Source: Actinomycetes bacterium
Lineage (GTDB): Bacteria > Actinomycetota > Actinomycetes > Actinomycetales > JAJYRW01
Direction: 5' to 3'
Assembly (NCBI GenBank): GCA_021793895.1
Contig: JAJYRW010000056.1
Coordinates: 1-8,326 of the forward strand
Length of the DNA stretch: 8,326 bases
Below the pieces are notes generated by a model. That model was not told where the DNA came from, searched no databases, and saw only the letters and a list, made by a program, of their open reading frames with translations. Shown here piece by piece: positions 1 through 5,752 of this stretch (position 1 is its first letter; each line of letters opens with the position of its first letter). The position numbers and the translations under genes were made by a program.

Positions 1-708
1 TGGAATAACGACCACGCCGCGATCCAGATGCCACCGAATAATGATTTGCGGGACCGTGGCCGAGTGCGCATCGGCGATTTCTTGCAGCACGGGCGCTGCT
101 AAATCGGCCCCCTTGAACGGGCTGTAACCTTCCACGACCACCCCGCGGCGGGCATGATCGGCCAGAACCTGGGCATCAAACTGGTTCGGTGACCACGGAA
201 TTTGATTAAGAGCCGGAGTCACGGCCGTTTTTTCGATTACCAAATCGAGTTGGTCATTATCGAAATTAGAAACGCCGATCGATTTTACGAGCCCATCATT
301 TTGGGCCTTAATCATCTGCTCCCACGTCCCGGCGAGCTGCGGATTTTTCGGAGGCCAGTGCAATAACCACAGATCCAGGTAATCCGTCTCGAGCGCGGTC
401 AGGCTCGTCTCCAACGTCTGGCGGGCGTCATCGATGCGGTCGGCCGGCAGTTTTGTGGTCAAAAATAATTCTTCACGGTCCACCCCGGAGTGCTTTACCG
501 CCCGTCCCACAATTGACTCGTTCTTATAACTGGTCGCGGTATCGATATGGCGGTATCCCAGCGCCAGCGCCTCCCGCACCGCGTCGTACCCCGCGTCCCC
601 CTCCAGCTGCCAAGTTCCCAGACCGAGCATCGGGATTGTCGCGCCGCCGCGTAGCGTGAAAGTTGGGATTGCGGGCGGCTGACTTGGCTGGGAAGTCTCG
701 GGCACCAT
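1..708 (-). CDS. Aldo/keto reductase, C-terminus cut by window edge
   Basis: NADPH-dependent oxidoreductase of the aldo/keto reductase superfamily, expected to reduce aldehydes or ketones in the cytoplasm; the substrate cannot be told from sequence. The frame is open to base 1 and shows 236 residues, so roughly the last 40 are outside. Visible marks are GLGTWQ near residue 29, HIDTATSYKNE with the catalytic Asp56 and Tyr61, TKLP with Lys86, and LLHWP with His117, which completes the D-Y-K-H tetrad. SIGVSNF, a variant NQIPWSP (often NQIEYHP) and GYSPF follow. The sequence stops at VVVIP, just before the usual KS cofactor-binding segment. Start choice: GGAG at 714-717 lies 5 bases before the ATG at 708; an in-frame ATG at 711 and GTG at 705 are alternatives. 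It follows the fluoride channel gene by about 40 bases on the same strand and may be the last gene of that transcript. The residues before about 15 are Pro/Gln/Ser-rich and probably disordered. Confidence 0.93.
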   Translation of the reverse strand, partial: MVPETSQPSQPPAIPTFTLRGGATIPMLGLGTWQLEGDAGYDAVREALALGYRHIDTATSYKNESIVGRAVKHSGVDREELFLTTKLPADRIDDARQTLETSLTALETDYLDLWLLHWPPKNPQLAGTWEQMIKAQNDGLVKSIGVSNFDNDQLDLVIEKTAVTPALNQIPWSPNQFDAQVLADHARRGVVVEGYSPFKGADLAAPVLQEIADAHSATVPQIIIRWHLDRGVVVIP

Positions 709-747
709 CATCACTCCATCATGTGGTTTGCTTCTGAAAATTGCATG

Positions 748-1140
748 CTATTCCAGGAGTTGCAATGTTACCCACCAACCGCCCAGCGCCGCAGCGAACC
801 CAAAAACGGCGTGGGCGGCGGCAAGCTTTACCGCGCTCAGCAGGCTCTTTTGCGCCTGCGTGATCACCTGGGCGGCGAAAGTGGAAAAGGTGGTCAGTCC
901 GCCCGCGATACCGGCCGTAAGCGTTTGGGACCACCACGGTGGTTGCGCCAGCAAATCATTTTGATTAAGGACGCCAACAATCACCCCGATCAGCAATGAT
1001 CCAGTCACGTTGGCGAGCAGCGTGGCGTGATTTTGGCGGGCGGGTGGCTGGCCGGCGAAGGCCAGGTCAAGCCCGTAGCGGGCCATGGCGCCAATGGCAG
1101 CGCCCGCACACACCGCGATAAAAACCAGAATCTGGTACAC
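748..1140 (-). CDS. crcB: Fluoride channel FluC/CrcB, subunit with likely N-out topology
   Basis: Small four-helix membrane protein of the CrcB/Fluc family, which exports fluoride passively as an antiparallel dimer. It is 130 residues, normal for the family. Family marks are AIGAMAR with conserved Arg21, LLANVTGS with the pore Asn44, and GGLTTFSTF at 80-88, which carries the central sodium-site segment and both pore phenylalanines (Phe85, Phe88). Charge bias: the N-terminus, loop 2 and C-terminus have no Lys/Arg (Asp62 and Glu130 only), while loop 1 (Arg21, Arg35) and loop 3 (Lys98, Lys105) hold all the positive charges. By the positive-inside rule this predicts N-out/C-out. The GTG start has GGGAG 6 bases upstream, placed directly after the stop of the partner gene; the two frames are 9 bases apart. 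It probably pairs with the neighbouring crcB product rather than with itself. Family call is very sure; topology is inferred. Confidence 0.96.
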   Translation of the reverse strand: MYQILVFIAVCAGAAIGAMARYGLDLAFAGQPPARQNHATLLANVTGSLLIGVIVGVLNQNDLLAQPPWWSQTLTAGIAGGLTTFSTFAAQVITQAQKSLLSAVKLAAAHAVFGFAAALGGWWVTLQLLE

Positions 1141-1149
1141 GCTGGCTCC

Positions 1150-1560
1150 CTATGAACTCGCCGGGGGCTGTGGATCTGCGTTGCCCCGCGCCCGGTGCTG
1201 GGCGAAGCGGTTTCCAACCGCAGCCGCGAGCAGACCCACTACCAAAATGAGCGCCAAGTACGTGCCCGCGCGCCACGGCTGACCGTGCTGGACATATTCG
1301 ACCATGGCGCCCGTAATGGCAGAAAACGTGGTGAAGGACGAGATGACCCCCGTGGTGATGAGCAGCCGCGTTTGCAAACTCGCCCCATATTTGGGCAGCA
1401 GGTATTGGGCAATAATCGGCAAGAGCGCGGCGCCGACGATGTTTATTACCAAAATTGCTGCTAAATAGTTAGCCCCGGGTATCAGGCTCAGGCCGTGGCG
1501 AAGTCCGCCACCAATCGCCCCGCCCAGCCCGACGAATAGGAAGTTGGTGATGGTCCGCAT
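1150..1560 (-). CDS. crcB: Fluoride channel FluC/CrcB, partner subunit with likely N-in topology
   Basis: Second CrcB/Fluc protein, 136 residues with four predicted membrane helices. Marks are GGAIGGGLRHG with Arg21, LVINIVGA with pore Asn40, and GVISSFTTFSAI at 71-82. The second pore phenylalanine of the FSxF motif is Ile82 here, while Phe79 is kept. Positive charges sit at the N-terminus (Arg2), loop 2 (Lys57, Arg65) and the C-terminal tail (Arg118, Arg123, Arg125), predicting N-in/C-in, opposite to the downstream partner. The tail after residue 120 is polar and Pro-rich. ATG start at 1560, only 21 bases after the prfB stop, with no clear Shine-Dalgarno sequence; a short stem-loop sits in that gap. 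Expression is therefore likely by read-through from prfB. No fluoride riboswitch fits in the gap. The two subunits are clearly diverged, so this is an old pair and not a recent duplication. Confidence 0.96.
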   Translation of the reverse strand: MRTITNFLFVGLGGAIGGGLRHGLSLIPGANYLAAILVINIVGAALLPIIAQYLLPKYGASLQTRLLITTGVISSFTTFSAITGAMVEYVQHGQPWRAGTYLALILVVGLLAAAVGNRFAQHRARGNADPQPPASS

Positions 1561-1566
1561 GGTTTT

Positions 1567-1584
1567 TAAACCGCGCCGGGTTTA
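1567..1584 (-). other. Short stem-loop between prfB and crcB
   Basis: A perfect 6-base inverted repeat (TAAACC and GGTTTA) with a 6-base loop. One arm contains the TAA stop codon of prfB and the other ends 6 bases before the crcB ATG. On the transcribed strand it is followed by A residues rather than a U run, so it does not look like an intrinsic terminator. It could influence initiation at the crcB start or be chance. Confidence 0.35.
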
Positions 1585-2694
1585 CGAAGCGTTTTCGCTG
1601 GTGCGGCGCCAGCGGATTCCCGCCTCGATAAAGGCATCTATCTCACCGTCAAATACCGGCGCGGGGTTGCCCTCTTCGTAGTCGGTGCGCAAATCCTTGA
1701 CCATTTGGTAGGGGTTGAGCACGTAGGAGCGCATCTGATCCCCCCAGGATGCTTTAACATCGCCGGCCATCTCGCGTTTGCGGGCCTCTTCTTCTTCTTG
1801 GCGGATCAGTAGCAGGCGCGATTGCAGTACGCGCAGCGCGGCGGCGCGGTTTTGGATCTGGGATTTTTCGTTTTGCATCGAGACCACAATTCCGGTGGGA
1901 ATGTGGGTCATGCGCACCGCGGAGTCGGTGGTGTTAACCGATTGGCCACCCGGACCGGAGGAGCGGAACACATCGACCTTGATTTCGTTTTCCGGGATCT
2001 CAATATTGTCAGTCTTTTCAATGAGCGGAATGACCTCGACGGCCGCGAATGAGGTTTGGCGCCGCCCCTGATTATCGAATGGGGAAATGCGCACCAGGCG
2101 GTGGGTTCCCGCTTCAACTGATAGCTGGCCAAAGGCGTAGGGAGCTTTGACCTCAAATGTGGCGTGCTTAATCCCGGCCTCTTCGGCATAGGTGGTATCG
2201 AGCACCGCGGTGGGGTAGCCGTGGCGCTCCGCCCAGCGCAGGTACATGCGCATCAGCATTTCCGCCCAGTCCGCGGCGTCAACACCGCCGGCCCCGGAGC
2301 GAATGGTCACCACCGCTTCCCGGTGATCAAATTCACCGCTGAGCAGCGTGCGCACCTCGAGACTGTCTAAGTCTTTTTTGACGCGCCCCAGTTCCTCTTC
2401 AGCTTCCTTCAGCGTTTCGGCATCGTCCATTTCGGTGCCCATTTCGACCAGGGTTTCTAGGTCTTCAATGCGCTGGCCCATCCGGGTGAGGCGCTCGAGT
2501 TCACTTTGAGCCGCGGAGAGCTTGGAGGTGACTGCCTGGGCGTTTTCTTGGTCATCCCACAAATCGGGCGCGGAGGCCTCTTCTGACAGTTGCGCAATCT
2601 GCGCGCGCAGCGCATCCGGGTCGGCTACGCCGGTCACGGCAGCGAAGGTCTGCTGCAGGGCGCGTATTTCGGCGGGGAAGTCCAAAGTCGTCAC
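1582..2694 (-). CDS. prfB: Peptide chain release factor 2 (RF2)
   Basis: Cytoplasmic class I release factor that recognises UGA and UAA in the ribosomal A site and triggers hydrolysis of peptidyl-tRNA. The 370-residue length is full size. The Ser-Pro-Phe anticodon-like motif is at 204-206 (RISPFDNQ) and the catalytic GGQ at 249-251 ([10 protein letters not shown]). The coiled N-terminal domain covers about 1-120, with APDLWDD at 42-48, a typical RF2 sequence, and [14 protein letters not shown] at 134-147. Many bacterial RF2 genes carry an in-frame UGA and +1 frameshift near codon 26; here the frame is continuous, so that autoregulation is absent. The start is GTG at 2694; an in-frame TAG lies only two codons upstream, so it cannot extend. 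No Shine-Dalgarno sequence precedes it, which fits a leaderless mRNA. Two crcB genes follow on the same strand. In many actinobacteria prfB is instead followed by ftsE-ftsX-smpB. Confidence 0.98.
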   Translation of the reverse strand: MTTLDFPAEIRALQQTFAAVTGVADPDALRAQIAQLSEEASAPDLWDDQENAQAVTSKLSAAQSELERLTRMGQRIEDLETLVEMGTEMDDAETLKEAEEELGRVKKDLDSLEVRTLLSGEFDHREAVVTIRSGAGGVDAADWAEMLMRMYLRWAERHGYPTAVLDTTYAEEAGIKHATFEVKAPYAFGQLSVEAGTHRLVRISPFDNQGRRQTSFAAVEVIPLIEKTDNIEIPENEIKVDVFRSSGPGGQSVNTTDSAVRMTHIPTGIVVSMQNEKSQIQNRAAALRVLQSRLLLIRQEEEEARKREMAGDVKASWGDQMRSYVLNPYQMVKDLRTDYEEGNPAPVFDGEIDAFIEAGIRWRRTSENAS

Positions 2695-2702
2695 GATCTA
2701 TT

Positions 2703-2732
2703 ACGTTACGCGAACCATCCCGCTTATGACCA
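2703..2732 (-). promoter_or_regulatory. Candidate promoter for a leaderless prfB transcript
   Basis: Read on the minus strand, a TAACGT -10-like hexamer (2703-2708, pattern TAnnnT) ends 8 bases before the prfB GTG. An 18-base spacer separates it from TGGTCA (2727-2732), which matches 4 of 6 positions of the -35 consensus TTGACA. The spacing would put the transcript start at or very near the GTG, in line with the missing Shine-Dalgarno sequence. Leaderless GTG starts are common in actinobacteria. The -35 match is weak. Confidence 0.35.
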
Positions 2733-2744
2733 TGTACCCCGGTG

Positions 2745-2776
2745 CGCGGGCCCGCGTGAGGTAATACGGCCGGCCG
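2745..2776. repeat. Two adjacent GC-only palindromes upstream of prfB
   Basis: CGCGGGCCCGCG (2745-2756) and CGGCCGGCCG (2767-2776) are both perfect palindromes, with centres 21 bases apart, about two helical turns. They lie between the efflux gene stop and the candidate prfB promoter. They could be protein-binding sites or part of a terminator-like structure for the upstream gene, but no U run follows either. In high-GC DNA such palindromes can also arise by chance. Confidence 0.4.
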
Positions 2777-2826
2777 CAGCGGTTAACTAATTTACGCCAA
2801 TCGCATCGCCGCTGGCATTATTTGAA

Positions 2827-4095
2827 CTACTCATCTTCGGGGTCGGTGGAGGTAATGGTGGCTTGCCAACCACCGTTGCGGTACACGGGCGTGGCGAGCA
2901 GCAATATCAAGAAAGCCAGGGTGATGGCGCTGAGCATGACAATGGCCATGGCCACCGAATTAGACACGTGCTCGGCCAAGACCCCCACCAGTGAGGCCGC
3001 GATCCCCGAAAAGCCCATTTGCATCGCTCCCATTACCGCTGCTGCGCTTCCGGCCCGATCCCCATGGCGGCTTAGCGCAATAGCTCCGCCGTTGGAGGCG
3101 ACAAAATTATTAGTCATGAGCATGAAGGCCAGCGGCACCGCCGTGCCAATAAGGCCGCCAAAGCGCGTGATCGTAATCAGAAGCAGCGCGGTTCCCATCG
3201 CCATAGAAACTAAGACTGCCAGGCGTAAGACTCGCACCGGGGCGTAGCGGCGCACGAGCGCGGCGTTGATCTGAGCCGCGATGACCATGCCCATGCCGTT
3301 GAGCGCAAACAGCAGGGCGAATTGGTGCTCGGTTAAGCCGTAGCCTTCTTGGAATACGAACGGAGCGCCGGTGACATAACCCATCACGACGGTCAGACCG
3401 ATACCCGGCAGGATCGCGAACGCGATAAAGAGCCGGTCTCGGAACAAGTGGCGATAGCCGCGCAGCGCTCCCAGCACTCCTTGGGAGCGCCGGCGGGAAA
3501 CGCTCAGCGTCTCGGGCAGAAAACGCCAGACAATAAACATCAGGATGGCGCCGCCCAGGGCCAGCACGTAAAAGACGGCGCTCCAACCCCACCACCCGGC
3601 GATCACACTGCCCAGCGAGGGCGCGAGCATTGGCGCGGCACCGATCACCAGCGTCAGGCGCGACATCATGCGCGCGGCATCGGCCCCAACAAAGCGGTCG
3701 CGGATCACCGCCATCGCAATAACGCCGGCCGCCGCGTTTCCAAAGCCTTGGATGAAACGCAGCGCAATGAGTGAAACGATCCCCGGAGCCAGGGCACACA
3801 AAATCGAGGTGATGATGTGGAGCGTTATGCCCGCCATGAACGGGCGGCGGCGGCCATAGCGGTCGGATAGTGGCCCAATAATGAGTTGGCCCAGGCCACC
3901 GCCGATCAGTACGCCGGTCAAGCTCAATTGCGCGGCCGCCTTAGTGGTGTTTAAGTCAATGACCACATCGGGCAGGGAAGGCAGGTACATGTCGGTGGTG
4001 ACGGCCGGGAGGGCGGCCATCATTCCGACGATGATGACAAAACGGGGATCTATGCGCTTTACGGGCGCAGCCGGGCGCGGAAATTTTCGTGACAC
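2827..4095 (-). CDS. Bcr/CflA-type multidrug efflux transporter (MFS, DHA1 family)
   Basis: Inner-membrane proton-coupled exporter of the major facilitator superfamily, 422 residues, with about 12 hydrophobic segments. The first helix ends in TTDMYLPSLP (33-42), the hallmark of the Bcr/CflA drug-resistance group. MFS motif A is GPLSDRYGRRRP (74-85), and a motif C-like stretch, GAAPMLAPSLGSVIAGW (152-168), marks it as an antiporter. A basic cytoplasmic loop near 200-222 separates the two halves. Members export drugs such as bicyclomycin or chloramphenicol, or metabolites; the substrate here is unknown. The start is GTG at 4095, with no Shine-Dalgarno match; the stretch just before it is pyrimidine-rich. 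A TATAAA at 4110-4115 could be its -10 box, giving a 5' leader of only a few bases, but no good -35 is visible. A gap of 86 bases separates it from the tad genes and 132 bases from prfB, so it is probably its own unit. The C-terminus is acidic (DPEDE). Confidence 0.93.
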   Translation of the reverse strand: MSRKFPRPAAPVKRIDPRFVIIVGMMAALPAVTTDMYLPSLPDVVIDLNTTKAAAQLSLTGVLIGGGLGQLIIGPLSDRYGRRRPFMAGITLHIITSILCALAPGIVSLIALRFIQGFGNAAAGVIAMAVIRDRFVGADAARMMSRLTLVIGAAPMLAPSLGSVIAGWWGWSAVFYVLALGGAILMFIVWRFLPETLSVSRRRSQGVLGALRGYRHLFRDRLFIAFAILPGIGLTVVMGYVTGAPFVFQEGYGLTEHQFALLFALNGMGMVIAAQINAALVRRYAPVRVLRLAVLVSMAMGTALLLITITRFGGLIGTAVPLAFMLMTNNFVASNGGAIALSRHGDRAGSAAAVMGAMQMGFSGIAASLVGVLAEHVSNSVAMAIVMLSAITLAFLILLLATPVYRNGGWQATITSTDPEDE

Positions 4096-4109
4096 GACAG
4101 GAGGGAACC

Positions 4110-4115
4110 TTTATA
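4110..4115 (-). promoter_or_regulatory. Possible -10 box for the efflux transporter gene
   Basis: TATAAA on the minus strand ends 14 bases before the GTG start of the transporter gene, leaving a very short leader. The hexamer 17 bases further upstream (TAGGAT) is not -35-like, so the call rests on the -10 match and position only. Confidence 0.22.
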
Positions 4116-4181
4116 AGAATGGGGGTCTTTTAATCCTATCGGCGTGAACGGGCTCACAAGACCGCCAGGGGCTCCTAGTGT

Positions 4182-4637
4182 TTAATCCAAAATATTTGCG
4201 GTCGCTTCGGCTTCAATTGTTATTCCAGACGTCCACGGAATTAACATCCACGGCACCGGCCCGGGCTGTGAAATGGCCCGTAAATGGACTAACACGTACT
4301 CGGTATTGGGTGCGGCGGAATTTTGGCCCACAGAAAGCTGTTCAAAGACTTCTTGGTCACCGCGCGGAGATGAAATTCGCCTCTTAATTTCACCGCGAAT
4401 AAATTGTCGCGATACGTCCTGCTCATAGTGGGAGCGCAGCGCTGCGGCATCAGCCACTTCGAGCGCGACCGTGTCTGCGAGGTTCCACAGTCTTTTGCGT
4501 TCTAAATGCACTGCCGCGGCGGTCGTTGCTAACAAGACAAGCGCCAGTGTCAGCGCGACTAAACCGATAGTGAGAATTGTGATGTTGCCGCGCTCCGATG
4601 ACTTGCTACGCGCGATGTGCCTCCAAAATTCCCTCAC
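4182..4637 (-). CDS. TadG-like pilus assembly protein
   Basis: A 151-residue protein with a short basic N-terminus, the motif SSERGNITIL (13-22) and one long hydrophobic helix at about 19-43. This is followed by HLERKRLWNLADTVALEVADAAAL, a pattern typical of TadG/TadE-like proteins at the end of actinobacterial tad operons. Gly17-Asn18 resembles a prepilin peptidase site, but residue +5 is Leu rather than Glu, as expected for TadG relatives that stay in the membrane. The remaining roughly 110 residues should be outside the cell and resemble no enzyme I know. The GTG start overlaps the stop of the preceding gene by 4 bases (GTGA), so translation is probably coupled. It is the last gene of the operon: an 86-base gap to the efflux gene follows, with no clear terminator. 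Its exact role in pilus assembly is not known from sequence. It is short for TadG proteins of Gram-negative bacteria, which often carry a von Willebrand A domain that is absent here. Confidence 0.78.
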   Translation of the reverse strand: MREFWRHIARSKSSERGNITILTIGLVALTLALVLLATTAAAVHLERKRLWNLADTVALEVADAAALRSHYEQDVSRQFIRGEIKRRISSPRGDQEVFEQLSVGQNSAAPNTEYVLVHLRAISQPGPVPWMLIPWTSGITIEAEATANILD

Positions 4638-5068
4638 GGCTCGGCCCGGAATTTCTCGACGGTTGCAGCTTGCGCGGCAGAGGCTGTCATTATTTTGGGG
4701 CCGTTGCCGATAAGTGGGATTCCGGGCACGCGGATAGGGATTTCCACTGCAACCCAGATGTGGCTATCCGGGGTTAGGCACGCCTGCCTTTCGCATCGCA
4801 CAGCGAGAACGTCCGCTACCGCAATATCGTTAAATCCCTGATCGTCGAGCGCGATCCGGGTGGATAGGCTCGCGCGCTGATACGCGGATTCCACATCTTG
4901 GGATGTGACAAAGGCGCGCGCCGCGCCTTGGGCCGCGCTGGCGGCAGCGAATTTTCCAGCGTGCAATTGGGTCAGGGTAAGAATCAGGTAGACGATGGGA
5001 ATTAGAAGAACTACGGCCCAGCCCAGGAATTCCACCAGAGCGCTTCCGCCATCGCGCTGATCACTCAC
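4634..5068 (-). CDS. TadE-like pseudopilin (second copy)
   Basis: A 144-residue minor-pilin-like protein. The N-terminus is very short: RDGG-SALVEF, with predicted cleavage after Gly8 and the canonical Glu at +5 (Glu13), followed by one helix at about 16-36. The extracellular part contains Cys92 and Cys97 (VRCERQACL), close enough for a disulfide or small loop. TadE-type pseudopilins are processed by the prepilin peptidase and help build or anchor the Flp fibre. The GTG start at 5068 overlaps the preceding stop by 4 bases (GTGA), and a good purine-rich ribosome site (GAGGAAAG) lies just upstream. The stop in turn overlaps the GTG of the TadG-like gene in the same way. It shares the TadE N-terminal pattern with the gene before it, but the two differ strongly after the helix, so they are distinct subunits. 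Confidence 0.82.
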   Translation of the reverse strand: MSDQRDGGSALVEFLGWAVVLLIPIVYLILTLTQLHAGKFAAASAAQGAARAFVTSQDVESAYQRASLSTRIALDDQGFNDIAVADVLAVRCERQACLTPDSHIWVAVEIPIRVPGIPLIGNGPKIMTASAAQAATVEKFRAEP

Positions 5069-5496
5069 AGGCTTTCCTCCACCACGGCGTGCCCCGAGAC
5101 GGTGATTGCCGATTTCGGCCCGAAGATCCCAATGAGTGGTAAGGGCGCGGTTACGGTGACCTGCAGGAGTTCCATTTCACTGCGCTGCGTGCGGGTAGCG
5201 GTCACATTTGCGGCATATTCATCGGGTAGTGCACTCGCAATTAGCGCGCGGGTGCGTTCGGCACCAACTTCGGCGTCGGAGCCAATAACGGCTGCAGCGC
5301 GGGCGCCTTCGCCAGCGCAATCGATCAGAGTCACGCGCACGTGCAGGGCAAACGCTAGTTGAAAAACCGCCAAGACGAGCAGTACAAGCAGGGCGGAAAC
5401 CATTACGAATTCCGCCACCGCACTGCCGCGCTCGCCCGGAATATTTACCCTGGAGCGAGCCCACTTCTTAATAGCGATGCACGCAGCTAGCAACAT
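5065..5496 (-). CDS. TadE-like pseudopilin (first copy)
   Basis: A 143-residue protein with a basic leader, then IPGERG-SAVAEF: predicted prepilin peptidase cleavage after Gly24, with Glu29 at +5. One hydrophobic helix follows at about 30-52. The next part (LIDCAGEGARAAAV, 58-70) matches the usual TadE pattern, in which small residues and Ala-Arg follow the helix. The rest is probably outside the membrane. It is expected to act as a minor pilin in the Tad apparatus. ATG start at 5496, 2 bases after the stop of the pilin-like gene. I see no Shine-Dalgarno sequence, so expression likely depends on coupling. The leader is longer than in the second copy. A later start is possible, but no good ATG or GTG lies between residue 1 and the cleavage site. 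The end overlaps the start of the second TadE-like gene. Confidence 0.85.
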   Translation of the reverse strand: MLLAACIAIKKWARSRVNIPGERGSAVAEFVMVSALLVLLVLAVFQLAFALHVRVTLIDCAGEGARAAAVIGSDAEVGAERTRALIASALPDEYAANVTATRTQRSEMELLQVTVTAPLPLIGIFGPKSAITVSGHAVVEESL

Positions 5497-5498
5497 AA

Positions 5499-5693
5499 CT
5501 ATTGTGAGCGGACGCGTGCTATCGCATCGTTAAACACATCCGCCAGGGCCGGGCCGGCTAGCGCCCAGATCGCTACTACGAGTCCCGCGGTCATCAAGAC
5601 AATCAGGACCCAACCCGGTACATCGCCGCGCTCAGGATTTCTAATGCGAACGACTGCGAACCGGGTGAGGAAAAACTCAAAGAATAAAGACAT
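5499..5693 (-). CDS. Small pilin-like membrane peptide of the tad operon
   Basis: A 64-residue peptide with a leader of about 23 residues (hydrophobic start, basic middle), the motif NPERGDVPGW (19-28), one helix at about 28-46 and a short polar tail (FNDAIARVRSQ). Size and placement between TadC and the TadE genes fit the Flp pilin or a related small subunit. The ERG-D junction aligns with the ERG-S cleavage site of the next gene, but position +5 is Trp28's predecessor Gly27 or Trp28 depending on alignment, never the usual Glu. It also lacks the Glu-Tyr signature of classical Flp pilins. I recall similar ERGDVPGW peptides in actinobacterial tad loci, usually labelled hypothetical; their function is not established. 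GGAG 5 bases before the ATG is one of the best ribosome sites in the operon, in keeping with high expression. It starts 47 bases after the tadC stop, the widest gap within the operon. Confidence 0.8.
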   Translation of the reverse strand: MSLFFEFFLTRFAVVRIRNPERGDVPGWVLIVLMTAGLVVAIWALAGPALADVFNDAIARVRSQ

Positions 5694-5733
5694 CTCTTCT
5701 CCACAGCTGGACGGAATATTGCCGCAAATGAGG

Positions 5734-5752
5734 GGTGGGCTTATAGGCCACC
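5734..5752 (-). other. Weak stem-loop at the tadC stop codon
   Basis: GGTGG and CCACC arms (5 bases each) flank a 9-base loop that contains the tadC TAA stop. There is no following U run, so it is not a typical terminator. It sits at the only sizeable gap of the operon, just ahead of the pilin-like gene, where an RNA structure could protect or separate the pilin message. The short stem makes chance a real alternative. Confidence 0.25.

Noticed and set aside
721..1464. Plus-strand frames opposite the two crcB genes.
   Set aside because: Both crcB proteins carry full family motifs; the opposite frames do not resemble any protein I know.
2695..2730. A stretch on the minus strand (GCGGGATGGTTCGCG) loosely like the start of a fluoride riboswitch upstream of prfB and the crcB genes.
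   Set aside because: The pairing register does not fit the consensus and the downstream conserved segment with its pseudoknot partner is missing. It also overlaps the likely prfB promoter.
2822..3247. Plus-strand frame of 141 codons opposite the end of the efflux gene.
   Set aside because: Antisense to a well-supported membrane protein; no family features and no ribosome site of note.
3110..3799. Second minus-strand frame of 229 codons inside the efflux gene.
   Set aside because: It is in a shifted frame of a complete MFS gene and its product is Arg/Gly/Pro-rich without helices.
4096..4181. Search for an intrinsic terminator at the end of the tad operon.
   Set aside because: Only short, poorly placed pairings such as GGCG/CGCC with a long loop are present, and no U run follows, so no terminator is called.
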